This document shows, piece after piece, positions 1 through 8,993 of a stretch of 64,000 bases of DNA. The DNA is taken from NCBI RefSeq assembly GCF_002305855.1, contig NZ_CP022163.1, positions 9,491,765 to 9,555,764 on the forward strand, written 5' to 3'. Under the pieces are notes generated by a model that did not search any database, was not told the DNA's origin, and saw only the letters and a program-made list of their open reading frames with translations. The translations under genes and the position numbers were made by a program. The stretch comes from Melittangium boletus DSM 14713. GTDB taxonomy: Bacteria; Myxococcota; Myxococcia; Myxococcales; Myxococcaceae. Positions within the stretch are counted from its first letter, which is position 1, and each line of letters opens with the position of its first letter.

Positions 1-1105
1 TGAGGCGCTGCGTCTCGCGGGCGAGGGCCAGGGCCTCCTCGGCCTTGGCCAGGTTGGAGCGCGCGTTGTCGTAGTCCAGCCGCGCGGTGGCGACCTCCTG
101 CGACACCTTGGTCTCCACCTGTTTCTGCTGGGCGGAGGCCTCGGCCACGCGGGCGGACTCCTCGCGCAGGCTCACCTCGCGCAGGCCTCCGTCCCAGAGC
201 GTCCACGAGCCGTTGAGCGTCAGCGTCCAGGTGCTCGCCTGTCCCGCGAAGCCCGCGGCGTTGGTCGTCCGGTAGACGCCAGCGAAGTTCACCGACGGCG
301 CGTAGGAGAACCACACGCCCTGCCGGCGTCCCACCGCGAGATCCAGGTTGCGGCGCGCGGCGAGCACGTCCGGACGCGAGTCCTGCGCCTTGCGGGCGAG
401 GTCCTCGTCCTTGGCGGGCACCTCGGGCACGGGGGGCAGTTGCAGGGTGAAATCCACCGAGTCGCGCTGCAGCAGCGTGGCGAGCGCGAGCCGGGCCGAG
501 TCATACGAGTTGCGCGCACGCACCAGGTCCTGCTCGGCGCGGGTGCGGTCCAACTGCGCGCGCAGCAGGGCCACGCGGGTGACGGTGCCCGCGTCGAAGC
601 GCAACTGGGTGTCCTTCTCGCGCGCCTGGTTGACCTCCAGGAGGAACTGCGTGGCGCGGATGGCCTCCTGGAGCGACGCGGCGCTGAAATAGGCCTGGGC
701 CACGCCGAAGAGCACTTCCCGGCGGGTGTACTCCGTGTTGAGCGTGGCCACTTCCTGGGAGATGCCCGCGTTGCGGATGGCCGGCCACAGCGACGGGGCG
801 ATGATGGCCTGACGCACTTCGGCCTGGGCCGCGAGCGAGTTGTACGGCTGGATGACCACTTCCGGGCCTCCGCCGGGCAACGCCAGCACGGCCTCCGCCG
901 AGTTGCGGGTGTAGCTGCCGCCGATGGCCACGGTGGGCAGGTACGCGGCCCACGCGCGGCGGGACAGCAACAGCGACTGGTCCAACCGCGCCCGGGCCAC
1001 CTTGAGGTCCAGGTTCGTGCGACGCGCCTCCTCCAGCGCGTCTTGAAGCGTGAGCACCGGCGACGCGGCGCTCACGGACAGCGTTACTGCGAGCAGGGCG
1101 ATCAT
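1..1105 (-). CDS. TolC-like outer membrane efflux channel (partial, 3' end outside window)
   Basis: This is the outer-membrane channel of a tripartite efflux system. Translation from the ATG at 1105 gives a signal-like start (MIALLAVTLSVSAASP) and then LTLQDALEEARRTNLDLKVA, the usual opening of the OEP/TolC coiled-coil barrel repeat, followed by alanine-rich helices. About 368 codons are present and the C-terminus lies beyond base 1. The start overlaps the stop of the RND pump gene (ATGA), which supports the start choice and translational coupling. With the pump and adaptor upstream it completes an inner membrane-periplasm-outer membrane export path. Family assignment is good; substrate is unknown. 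Confidence 0.85.
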   Translation of the reverse strand, partial: MIALLAVTLSVSAASPVLTLQDALEEARRTNLDLKVARARLDQSLLLSRRAWAAYLPTVAIGGSYTRNSAEAVLALPGGGPEVVIQPYNSLAAQAEVRQAIIAPSLWPAIRNAGISQEVATLNTEYTRREVLFGVAQAYFSAASLQEAIRATQFLLEVNQAREKDTQLRFDAGTVTRVALLRAQLDRTRAEQDLVRARNSYDSARLALATLLQRDSVDFTLQLPPVPEVPAKDEDLARKAQDSRPDVLAARRNLDLAVGRRQGVWFSYAPSVNFAGVYRTTNAAGFAGQASTWTLTLNGSWTLWDGGLREVSLREESARVAEASAQQKQVETKVSQEVATARLDYDNARSNLAKAEEALALARETQRL

Positions 1106-4100
1106 GCCGCCTCCTTGTCATGCGCCGGGCGCAGCTCGGTGAGCGTGTCACCGCCGTAGGCCCGGGCCACCTCGGCCTCACCCGTCTCCTCGGGCGAGCG
1201 CTTGGAGCCAAACTTGCGCTTGAACCACGCCGACGCGTCATCGAGCAAGGAATACGCCACGGGCGTCACCAGCAGCGTGAGCGCCAGCGACAGCGTCTGG
1301 CCACCCACCACCACGCCGGCGGTGGCCTGGTTGAAGCTCGCGCCGACACCCTTGGAGAACAGCAGCGGAATCATGCCGGCCACGAAGGACAGCGTGGTCA
1401 TCAGGATGGGCCGCAACCGGTCCTTGCTTCCGTGGATGATGGCCTCGAGCCGTGGCTGGCCCTCGGCGCGCAACTGGTTGGTGTGATCGATCTGGAGGAT
1501 GGAGTTCTTCTTCACCACGCCGAAGAGCACCAGCAGACCCAGCATCGAGTACATGTCCAGCTGCTGCTTGAAGATGAGCACGGAGATGAGCGCGAAGGGC
1601 ACCGTGAGCGGCAGGGACAGGAGGATGGTGACGGGGTGGATCCACGAGCCGAACTGGGCGGCGAGGATGAGGTACATGAAGACGAAGGCCATGGCGAAGG
1701 CCACGCCGAAGTTCGCCGCCGTCCGGCCCACCTCGCGAGAGATACCCGCCGGGGCGATCGTGTAGCCGGAGGGCAGCTTCGTCTCGGAGATCATCTTGTT
1801 GAACTGCTCCATCACCTGGCCCGAGCTCACCCCGGGCGCCGTGTTGGCGCTCAGGACGATCTGCCGCTGACGGTTCATGCGGTTGATCTGCGAGGGGCCA
1901 TCCTCGTGCTTGAGCGTCACCACGTCGGACAGCGGCACGGAGCCCAGACGCGCGGAAGGCACGGTGAGCTGACCGATGTCCTCCATGCTGGCGCGCGTGG
2001 AGGGCTCGGCGCGCAGCCGCACGTCGTACAGGTTGCCATTCTCCGCGTAGTTGGACACCTCGATGCCACCCACCACCAGTTGCAGCGTGGAGGCCACATC
2101 GGGGATCTGCACGCCCAGGTCCGCGGCGCGCGAGCGGTCGATGTACGCGCTCACCTCGGGCTTGCCGATGATGAGGTTGCTGTCCGCGTCCACCACGCCG
2201 GGGATGCTCTTGAGCTTGTCCAGGAAGATCGTGGCCTGATTGCCCAGCTCGTCGAAGTCCGGGCCGCGCACCACGTACTGGACCGAGGCCTGCGTGCCGC
2301 CGCCACCGAACAGCGGCGCGTTGGTCACGCTCACCCGGTACTCCTTGGGCAGCTTGGAGGTGATGTCGCGGCGCACGCGCGCCATGATGTCGTCCTGGGT
2401 GTCCTGGCGCTGATCCGGGTTGACGATCTTCACGAACAGGGCCGCCACGTTGGGCGTCTTGTCCGTGTTGTCACCGATGGTGGTGATGGTGGCGGTCGTC
2501 TCCGGCACCTGCTCGCGGATCTCCCGCGCCACGCGCTCGGCCACCACGAGGGTGGAGTCCATGCTGGTGCCCTCGGGCATGCGGATGGACACCTGGAACT
2601 GGGCCTCGTCGCTCTTGGGCATGAAGCCCGCGGGCACCGACTTGACCAGCGGCACGCACGAGCCGAGCGCGGCCACGGACGCGGTGACGGCCACCCAGCG
2701 GTGCGCCATCACCCAGCGCAGGGAGCGCTCGTAGGCGCGCTCGATGGGGGTGTAGACCGCGTCCGTGATGCGCTCGAGCAGCGGCTTGCGGCCGTGTCCA
2801 TGCTCGGGCGACGCCGAGCCGACGAGCCAGCGCGCGCACAGCATGGGCGTGAGCGTGAAGGACACCAGCAGCGACACGGCGATGGAGAAGGCCATCGTCC
2901 AGCCGAAGCTGGCCAGGAAGCGGCCGGGGATGCCGCCCATGAAGGCCACGGGCAGGAACACCGCGATGAGCGACAGCGTGGTGGCGAGCACCGCGAGGCC
3001 AATTTCCTTGGTGGCCAGGATGGCCGCGGGGAAGGGCTTGAGCTTCTTCTCGTGGATGAAGCGGTGGATGTTCTCCAGCACCACGATGGCGTCGTCGATG
3101 ACGATGCCCACCGCGAGCGCGAGCGCCAGGAGGCTGATGGTGTTGAGGTTGAGCCCCGCCATCTGCATCAGGCCGAAGGTGCCGATGATGGACACGGGAA
3201 TGGCGAGCGCGGCGATGAGCGTGCTGCGCCAGCTGCCCAGGAACACGAGCACCACGAGCGAGGCGAAGAACGCGCCGAGGATCAGGTGCTCCTGCACCGC
3301 GTGCACGCTGGTGAGGGTGGTCTCCGAGTTGTCGCGCACGATGTCCAGGGTGTAGCCCGGCGGCAGGGTCGGCCCCAGCTCCGCCACGCGCCGCCGCACT
3401 TCCTGCACGAGCGACACGGTGTTCTCACCCGACTGCTTGCGGATGGAGAGCATCACCGCCGGCTTGCCATCGCGGCGCGCCGCCGTCGTCGCCTCTTCCT
3501 GGCCGTCCTCGACCCGGGCCACGTCCCGCACGCGCAGGATGTGCCCCGCGCTCTCGCGCAGCACCAGCTCGCCCATCTCCTCCACGCTGGTCACGCGGCC
3601 GCGCAGACGCAGGGTGAGGTTCTGCGGACCCGTCTCGATGCTGCCACCGGGCAGGGACATGTTCTGGCCGGAGATCGCGCGCTGCACCTCCGCCGCGCTC
3701 ACGCCCGCCGCGCGCATGCGCACCGGATCCAGCCAGATGTTCACCTGGCGCTTGGTGCCACCGATGAGCGACACCTGGCCCACGCCCTGGACCGTCTCCA
3801 GCTTGCGGCGCAGCACCCGGTCCGCGTACTCGGTGATTTCCCGCGCGGGCCGGTCCGACTGCAGGGACAGGATGATGACCGGCACCGCGTCCGGATCGAA
3901 CTTCTGCACCAGCGGCGTCTCGATGTCCCTGGGCAGATCGTAGGTGATCTGGTTGATGCGGTCGCGCACCTCCTGCACGGCCACGTCCACGTCCTTCTCC
4001 AGGACGAACGTGACGATGACGGTGCTCACGCCCTCGGACGTGACGGAGGACAGCTCGTCGATGCCGGAGATGGTGTTGACGGCCTCTTCCACCTTGTCGG

Positions 4101-4293
4101 TGATGTCCGTCTCCATCTCCTCGGCGGCCGAGCCGTTCAGGCGCGTCACCACCACCACGGTGGGGAAGTCCAGCTTGGGGAAGCGATCGACGGTGAGCTT
4201 CGAGTAGCCCACGCCCCCGAGCACGCAGATCAGCAGGATGAGCACCGACGCGAGGACGGGCTTACGAACACAGATACTGGCGAGCCATTGCAT
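1102..4293 (-). CDS. RND efflux pump, inner membrane subunit (AcrB/HAE1-like)
   Basis: A 1063-residue inner-membrane proton antiporter, the normal length for the AcrB/MdtB family. The first membrane helix follows the short MQWLASICVRKP start. Transmembrane helix 4 carries the proton-relay pair in GIVIDDAIVVLENI, and the second membrane half has FGVVKKNSIL with the matching lysine. Two large periplasmic porter regions lie between the helices. The doubled Asp and the overall sequence suggest a multidrug or organic-solvent exporter rather than a CusA-type metal pump, but the substrate is not visible. It sits 17 bp after the adaptor gene and overlaps the TolC-like gene, so the three form one operon. 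Confidence 0.95.
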   Translation of the reverse strand: MQWLASICVRKPVLASVLILLICVLGGVGYSKLTVDRFPKLDFPTVVVVTRLNGSAAEEMETDITDKVEEAVNTISGIDELSSVTSEGVSTVIVTFVLEKDVDVAVQEVRDRINQITYDLPRDIETPLVQKFDPDAVPVIILSLQSDRPAREITEYADRVLRRKLETVQGVGQVSLIGGTKRQVNIWLDPVRMRAAGVSAAEVQRAISGQNMSLPGGSIETGPQNLTLRLRGRVTSVEEMGELVLRESAGHILRVRDVARVEDGQEEATTAARRDGKPAVMLSIRKQSGENTVSLVQEVRRRVAELGPTLPPGYTLDIVRDNSETTLTSVHAVQEHLILGAFFASLVVLVFLGSWRSTLIAALAIPVSIIGTFGLMQMAGLNLNTISLLALALAVGIVIDDAIVVLENIHRFIHEKKLKPFPAAILATKEIGLAVLATTLSLIAVFLPVAFMGGIPGRFLASFGWTMAFSIAVSLLVSFTLTPMLCARWLVGSASPEHGHGRKPLLERITDAVYTPIERAYERSLRWVMAHRWVAVTASVAALGSCVPLVKSVPAGFMPKSDEAQFQVSIRMPEGTSMDSTLVVAERVAREIREQVPETTATITTIGDNTDKTPNVAALFVKIVNPDQRQDTQDDIMARVRRDITSKLPKEYRVSVTNAPLFGGGGTQASVQYVVRGPDFDELGNQATIFLDKLKSIPGVVDADSNLIIGKPEVSAYIDRSRAADLGVQIPDVASTLQLVVGGIEVSNYAENGNLYDVRLRAEPSTRASMEDIGQLTVPSARLGSVPLSDVVTLKHEDGPSQINRMNRQRQIVLSANTAPGVSSGQVMEQFNKMISETKLPSGYTIAPAGISREVGRTAANFGVAFAMAFVFMYLILAAQFGSWIHPVTILLSLPLTVPFALISVLIFKQQLDMYSMLGLLVLFGVVKKNSILQIDHTNQLRAEGQPRLEAIIHGSKDRLRPILMTTLSFVAGMIPLLFSKGVGASFNQATAGVVVGGQTLSLALTLLVTPVAYSLLDDASAWFKRKFGSKRSPEETGEAEVARAYGGDTLTELRPAHDKEAA

Positions 4294-4310
4294 GGATCGG
4301 ACCCCTCGGA

Positions 4311-5441
4311 CTACTGCAGCTTCTGGCCGTCGCGCAGCTCCGGCCGCGCCACCGCCACCACGCGCTCACCCACGCGCACGCCCGCCACCACCCCCACGCT
4401 CTCCCCCGCTCCGTCGCTCACCTGCACGAAGCGCTCCTCCAGCCGGCCGTCGCTCACCACGAACACCTTGCGGCGCGCGCCCTCCTCCACCAGCGCCGTG
4501 CGCGGCACCACCGGCATGGGCTGCTCGTTCAACTGCACCCGCGCGGTGGCGAACTGGCCCGGAATCAGCGCCCGATCCTTGTTGGGCACCAGCGCCTCCA
4601 CCACCAGGTCGCGGCTGCCCGAGCGCAGGCCCGCGCCCACGAACGCCACCTTCGCCTGGTGCACCACGTTGGGCGCCGCCGTGAGGGTGAACTCCACGGG
4701 CTGATCCTTCTGGATGAGCGCCGCCGAGGACTCGGGCACCGTGAGCTGCAGGCGCAGGGGATCCAACGCCACCAGCGTCACCACCTTGGTGGGCGGCTGC
4801 ACGTACTCGCCCACGGACACCACGCGCTCGCTCACCACGCCGTCGAAGGGCGCGCGGATGGTGGCGTCCGTCACGTTGATCTCCAGGAGCGTCAGGCGCG
4901 CGGAAGCGGACGCCACCTGCGCCGCCGCGTTGCGGCACTGGGCCTCGGCGCGATCATGATCCGCCGAGGAGATGGTGCCGCTCGCGAAGAGCTTCGCGTT
5001 GCGCTCGCAGTCGGCGTTGGCCAGCTGCTGCTGGCTCTTGGCCTGGACCACCTGGGCCCGGGCGTCATCGAGGTTGGCCGAGGCCGCGCGCGCGTCCAGC
5101 TTCGCCAGCACGTCGCCCTTCTTCACCACCGAGCCGCGCTCGGCGTGCACGGACACCACCTTGCCCGTCACCCCCGCGGCCACGTCCGCGTCCTCGTTGG
5201 CCGTCAGCGAGCCGGTGAGCGTCAGGTAGCGGGGCACCTTCGCCTCGCTCACCGCCACCGTGTCCGCCTTCACGGCGCTCTCCTGCGCCGTGGCCTGACG
5301 CGCCTGGGCGCCCGGCTTGTTCTCCGCCGCATCCACCCGCCCGCCACACCCCACGCCCCATGCCAGCACCAGTCCGCCCACCACCACGCCCTGGATCGCC
5401 AACGCCCTGCCCGTGCTGCCCTGTCGATGAGACTTGCGCAT
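4311..5441 (-). CDS. RND efflux periplasmic adaptor (membrane fusion protein)
   Basis: A 376-residue HlyD/AcrA-type adaptor that links the pump to the outer-membrane channel. The N-terminus is basic, followed by a hydrophobic stretch ending in WGVGCGG, so it is exported and possibly lipid-anchored; the lipobox is imperfect. A biotinyl-lipoyl-like half motif (residues about 75-105, VVSVHAERGSVVKKGDVLAKLD) precedes an alpha-helical hairpin and a second lipoyl half with IRAPFDGVVSERVVSVGEYV. A beta-barrel domain follows. It is the first gene of the efflux operon, behind a palindromic operator. Confidence 0.93.
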   Translation of the reverse strand: MRKSHRQGSTGRALAIQGVVVGGLVLAWGVGCGGRVDAAENKPGAQARQATAQESAVKADTVAVSEAKVPRYLTLTGSLTANEDADVAAGVTGKVVSVHAERGSVVKKGDVLAKLDARAASANLDDARAQVVQAKSQQQLANADCERNAKLFASGTISSADHDRAEAQCRNAAAQVASASARLTLLEINVTDATIRAPFDGVVSERVVSVGEYVQPPTKVVTLVALDPLRLQLTVPESSAALIQKDQPVEFTLTAAPNVVHQAKVAFVGAGLRSGSRDLVVEALVPNKDRALIPGQFATARVQLNEQPMPVVPRTALVEEGARRKVFVVSDGRLEERFVQVSDGAGESVGVVAGVRVGERVVAVARPELRDGQKLQ

Positions 5442-5481
5442 ACCCGTGCTCCCGAAGGGGCCGCCTACCGGACGGCTCCTC

Positions 5482-5538
5482 GGCCGAGATAAGTTAGTAA
5501 CGGGAAACTAACTAACTCTCGGCCCAACGAGGTGTCAA
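5482..5538 (-). promoter_or_regulatory. Promoter and palindromic operator of the RND operon
   Basis: On the minus strand a perfect -35 hexamer TTGACA lies at 5538-5533. Seventeen to eighteen bases on, a weak AT-containing -10 region falls inside a nested palindrome. The palindrome has an outer arm ggccgaga (5482-5489) pairing with tctcggcc (5517-5524) and an inner arm agttagt (5492-5498) pairing with actaact (5507-5513), all centred near 5503. The size and position fit a TetR-type repressor dimer blocking the -10 region, the usual control of RND operons. No regulator gene lies nearby, so the repressor would be encoded elsewhere or upstream of the window. Confidence 0.6.
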
Positions 5539-5696
5539 GTTCCGGAAAAAAGGCGAGCGGGCGGGCGGGGCGTGTCCTTCCTGGTTGCCCGTCCCCGGGA
5601 TGGCGCCTCGCGTCAACAGGTCCGTGCTCCCCCCGGCGAAGTCGGGTATCGTGAAGCGTCCCACTTGAAGAAGGAGCCGCCGTCGAAGGCCCCGCC

Positions 5697-6857
5697 ATGA
5701 ACGTCGTCTTCATCTCCCCCCAGTTCCCGCCGCAATTCTTCCACTTCGTCACCGCGCTGCGCGAGCGGGGCGTCAACGTCCTCGGCCTCGGGGACTGCCC
5801 CTACGACGCCCTGCGTCGGGAGTTGCGCGACTCACTCTCCGAATACTTCTTCACCCCCAACCTGCATGACGTCGAGGCGCTGCAGCGGGCCGTGGGCTAC
5901 TTCACGTGGCGCCATGGCCGCATCCACCGCATCGACTCGCTCAACGAGACGTGGCTGGAGGTGGAGTCGCACCTGCGCGAGTCCTTCAACGTGCCGGGCC
6001 TCAAGCCCTCGGACATCGCCCGGCTGCGCTCCAAGTACGGCATGCACGACGTGTTCAAGAAGGCGGGCCTGCCGCACCCGGACGCCATCCTCGTGCGCGA
6101 TGCCGCCCAGGTGAAGGCCTTCGCCCGGGAGGTGGGCTATCCGCTCGTGCTCAAGCCGGACGTGGGCGTGGGCGCCGCGCGCACCTTCAAGGTGTCCAGC
6201 GAGGCCGAGGTGGACGAGGCCTTCACCACTCCCCTGCCCGGCTACGTGGCCCAGGCCTTCGTGCGCGGCACCATCGTCACCTATGACGGGCTCGTGGACG
6301 CCCACGGCCACATCATCTTCTCCACCAGCCACGAGTACAGCGACGGCATCATGGAGTCGGTGCTCGAGCAGCGCGACCTGTCCATCTGGAGCCACAGGGA
6401 GCTGCCTCCCGCGCTCGACGCCATGGGCCGCAAGATGGTGGAGGCGCTCGGGCTGCGCGAGCGCTGGTTCCACCTGGAGTTCTTCCGCCTGGCCGACGGC
6501 GGCTTCGTCGCGCTCGAGGCCAACCTGCGGCCCCCCGGCGCCTTCGTCACGGACATGATGAACTACGCGGGGGACACGGACGTGTACCGCCTGTGGGCGC
6601 GCCTCATCACCGGCGAGGACCTGAGCGGATTTCGCTACGAGCCCAAGTACCACGTGTGTCACATCGCCCGGCGCACGGGACGGCCCTACCGCTACGGGCA
6701 CTCGGAGGTGGTGGCGCGGCTGGGTGCGAACCTGCTGCAGCACCGCGAGCTGCCCTCCGTCTTCACGAGCGCCCTGGGCGACGAGATGTACCTCACGCGT
6801 CACCAGGACCTCGAGGCGATGCGCGAGGCGATGCGGCTCGTCCAGGCCAGGCCCTGA
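5697..6857 (+). CDS. ATP-grasp domain protein
   Basis: A 386-residue protein with a carbamoyl-phosphate-synthase/biotin-carboxylase-type ATP-grasp fold. An N-terminal pre-ATP-grasp region starts MNVVFISPQFPP. The nucleotide-binding lysine segment is YPLVLKPDVGVGAARTFKV (about residues 145-165). The metal-binding end is HLEFFRLADGGFVALEANLRP, with the Glu and Asn expected of the family. The ATG at 5697 follows an aaggag-type ribosome site at about 5671. Such enzymes ligate a carboxylate to an amine or thiol through an acyl-phosphate; the substrate cannot be told from sequence. It stands alone, divergent from the efflux operon. Confidence 0.85.
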   Translation: MNVVFISPQFPPQFFHFVTALRERGVNVLGLGDCPYDALRRELRDSLSEYFFTPNLHDVEALQRAVGYFTWRHGRIHRIDSLNETWLEVESHLRESFNVPGLKPSDIARLRSKYGMHDVFKKAGLPHPDAILVRDAAQVKAFAREVGYPLVLKPDVGVGAARTFKVSSEAEVDEAFTTPLPGYVAQAFVRGTIVTYDGLVDAHGHIIFSTSHEYSDGIMESVLEQRDLSIWSHRELPPALDAMGRKMVEALGLRERWFHLEFFRLADGGFVALEANLRPPGAFVTDMMNYAGDTDVYRLWARLITGEDLSGFRYEPKYHVCHIARRTGRPYRYGHSEVVARLGANLLQHRELPSVFTSALGDEMYLTRHQDLEAMREAMRLVQARP

Positions 6858-6866
6858 CCCGGGTTC

Positions 6867-6892
6867 GAGCCGCCCGCCCCATCGGGCGGCTC
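6867..6892. terminator. Bidirectional hairpin between convergent genes
   Basis: A perfect 10-bp inverted repeat, gagccgcccg / cgggcggctc with a six-base loop, fills the gap between the ATP-grasp stop (6857) and the esterase stop (6891). It lacks a long T-run but its place between convergent genes suggests a shared terminator. Confidence 0.55.
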
Positions 6893-7664
6893 AGCCCAGC
6901 AGCCAGTTCATCGCGAGGGGAAGCCGGCGCTGCCAGGCCTTCTCGTCGTGGTGGCCCCCCGGCTCGAGCACGAGCGCGAGCTCGTGGTCGCCGTAACCCA
7001 GCCCCTTGAGGTGGTGGTAGAAGTCCCGGGTGGCCTCGCCGTAGCGCATGACGTAGCCCACCGGATCCACCGTCTCGTGCAGGCCCGCGTCCAGGTAGAT
7101 GCGCGACCAGTGCCGGGTGTGGCGCGACCACTCGGAGAAGAAGCGATCCCAGCCCCACATCACCGAGGGCGACAGTCCGCCAATGCGGCCGAACAGCTCC
7201 GGGTGGCGCCACCCCAGGTAGAGCGACATGAGGCCCCCGAGCGACGAGCCCATGACGGCCGTCCACTCGGCGCCCGTGCGGGTGCGGTAGACGGAGTCCA
7301 CGTAGGGCTTGAGCGTGTCGGTGATGAAGCGCACGTAGGCGTCGCCCTGGGCATGCACGTGGCTGCGCGGCTCGTCCCACGGCGAGTACTCGGCGAGCCG
7401 GTTGTACGTCGAGTCCACGGCGACGATGAGCCAGGGCTCCGTGCGGCCCTCGGCCACCAGGTACTCCATCGTGTCGTTCGCGCGCCACGTGTCGTAGATG
7501 GCGGACTCGGAATGCGCGAAGACGTTCTGCCCGTCGTGCATGTAGAGCACGGGGAAGCGATGGTCCGGCGCGAAGTCATACGCGTCCGGGGTGTAGATGC
7601 GCACGGTGCGGGAATGCCCCTCTTGGGGCGATGCGAAGTCTCGGATGATGTGGACGTGGCCCAT
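6891..7664 (-). CDS. Esterase, alpha/beta hydrolase (PF00756-type)
   Basis: A putative esterase of the enterochelin-esterase/antigen-85-like family, 257 residues from the ATG at 7664. The reading frame opens at a TTG ten codons earlier, but the conserved-looking protein starts MGHVHIIRDF. The nucleophile elbow is GSSLGG in VMGSSLGGLMSLYLG, about residue 141. The oxyanion region has YMHDGQNVF, and the catalytic His lies in LEPGGHHDEKAW near the C-terminus. There is no signal peptide, so it is probably cytoplasmic. A strong hairpin separates it from the polysaccharide genes upstream, so it may be a separate unit. Substrate unknown. Confidence 0.85.
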   Translation of the reverse strand: MGHVHIIRDFASPQEGHSRTVRIYTPDAYDFAPDHRFPVLYMHDGQNVFAHSESAIYDTWRANDTMEYLVAEGRTEPWLIVAVDSTYNRLAEYSPWDEPRSHVHAQGDAYVRFITDTLKPYVDSVYRTRTGAEWTAVMGSSLGGLMSLYLGWRHPELFGRIGGLSPSVMWGWDRFFSEWSRHTRHWSRIYLDAGLHETVDPVGYVMRYGEATRDFYHHLKGLGYGDHELALVLEPGGHHDEKAWQRRLPLAMNWLLG

Positions 7665-7731
7665 ACGTGGTTCGGCGATTGCCGCGAAGCGCAACCATAG
7701 GCGGACTCTCGCCTACCCGCCATAGCGCGAA

Positions 7732-7766
7732 CGCCCCGCCCCCTGGCTTCCCAGGGCGACGGGGCG
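7732..7766 (-). terminator. GC-rich hairpin after the glycosyltransferase operon
   Basis: An inverted repeat with arms cgccccg and cggggcg and further imperfect pairing inside follows the last polysaccharide gene (stop at 7791). There is no clear T-run, so factor-independent termination is uncertain. Confidence 0.4.
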
Positions 7767-7790
7767 TGGACTTCCCGAAGGGCCCGGCCG

Positions 7791-8993
7791 CTACAGCCCG
7801 CGGCCCGCCTTGACCATGGCCTCGCCCACGTGCTGGCGGATCTCCTCCACCTTGGCCTCCCAGCTCTCGTGGCGGATGCGCTCGGCGCGCACCCGCGAGG
7901 GCCCGGCGCCCTCGGCCAGGCACTCGTCGATCTTCCGCACGAAGTCCGCCTCGTCGGTGGCCAGCTTGCACAGGCCCACCTTGCGCACCTCGGGGATGTC
8001 CGAGGACACCACCGGCAGGCCCGCGGCCAGGTACTCGCGCACCTTGAGCGGGTTGGCGTTGAGCGTGAGCTCGTTCACCCGGAAGGGCATGAGCGCCACG
8101 TCGAAGGCCCGGCAGTAGCCCGGCAGCTCCGAGTACGACTTGCGCCCCAGGAAGTGCACGTTGGGCAGCGCCTTGAGCACCGCCGGGTCCACGTCCGGCG
8201 CCACCTTGCCGATGACGACCACCGAGCCCTCGGGATGCGCCTTCGCCGCCGCGGCGAGCGCCTCCAGGTCCACCCAGTCCGCCACCAGCCCGAAGAAGCC
8301 CAGGATGGGCTTGGGCAGGTTCGCGATGTCCGCCGGAATGGGCGTGGCGGGGTCGCACGCCTTCACGAAGTGGTTGAAGTCCACGCCGTGACGCACGAGC
8401 GACGTGCGCGGGTTGATGCGCGCCTTGCTCTCGCGCAGCCGCTCGGCCGTGGTGATGACCACGTCCGCCCGGCGCAGCAGCTGCTCCTCCAGCTCCGCGA
8501 TGTGCCGCCCATTCGTGTCGCTGAACGCGGAGAACTCGTCCACGCAGTGGTAGACGACGAACTCCTCGCCGAGCCGCCCGGACACCGGCGCCGAGGCCGG
8601 CAGGAACGACCAGGAGATGGGCCGCTTGAAGTGCAGCTGGCGCATGGCGCGCAGCACCTGGGCCCGCAGGAGCGTGCGGTTGAGCGAGCGCACCGCCTCG
8701 GAGCCGTAGAGCGGCACCGCCAGCGGCGCGAGCACGAACAGGTTGGGCTCCACCTCGCGCACGCCCTCGGTGAACCGCGCCAGCTTGTTCCAGATGCGCT
8801 TGACGTCGTGGGCGTTCGCCTTGGGCGCGCGGTTGCCGATGCTGTTCACCCAGAGCACCCGGTTGTCCCGCGAGAGAATCCGCATGATGTGAACCTTGGA
8901 GAGCGGATCCCCATCCCAATCGTTGGAAAACACCACCAGGTCCCTGCCACGCAGGGCCCGCCGGGCCAGATCCATTTCATCACCGCGCCGCAT
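7791..8993 (-). CDS. Glycosyltransferase (GT4-like), last gene of polysaccharide cluster
   Basis: A 400-residue GT-B fold glycosyltransferase. The N-terminal half holds LVVFSNDWDGDPLSKVHIM and the acceptor-side Rossmann domain. The C-terminal donor-binding half includes KPILGFFGLVADWVDLEAL, VVVIGKVA and the sugar-nucleotide segment PLKVREYLAAGLPVVSSDIPEV, where the EYLAAG region replaces the classic E(x7)E. The frame starts at 8993, overlapping the upstream glycosyltransferase by 14 bp; an ATG at 8975, just after that gene's stop, is an equally good start. Likely adds one sugar to the lipid-linked repeat unit at the cytoplasmic face. Confidence 0.85.
   Translation of the reverse strand: MRRGDEMDLARRALRGRDLVVFSNDWDGDPLSKVHIMRILSRDNRVLWVNSIGNRAPKANAHDVKRIWNKLARFTEGVREVEPNLFVLAPLAVPLYGSEAVRSLNRTLLRAQVLRAMRQLHFKRPISWSFLPASAPVSGRLGEEFVVYHCVDEFSAFSDTNGRHIAELEEQLLRRADVVITTAERLRESKARINPRTSLVRHGVDFNHFVKACDPATPIPADIANLPKPILGFFGLVADWVDLEALAAAAKAHPEGSVVVIGKVAPDVDPAVLKALPNVHFLGRKSYSELPGYCRAFDVALMPFRVNELTLNANPLKVREYLAAGLPVVSSDIPEVRKVGLCKLATDEADFVRKIDECLAEGAGPSRVRAERIRHESWEAKVEEIRQHVGEAMVKAGRGL

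Noticed and set aside
1120..4704. Long plus-strand open frame opposite the RND pump
   Set aside because: Antisense shadow of a clear AcrB-family gene; composition is His/Arg/Gly-rich without domain features.
7665..7694. Ten-codon TTG-initiated extension of the esterase
   Set aside because: The first residues lack family resemblance and the start would be TTG; the ATG at 7664 gives the expected N-terminus.
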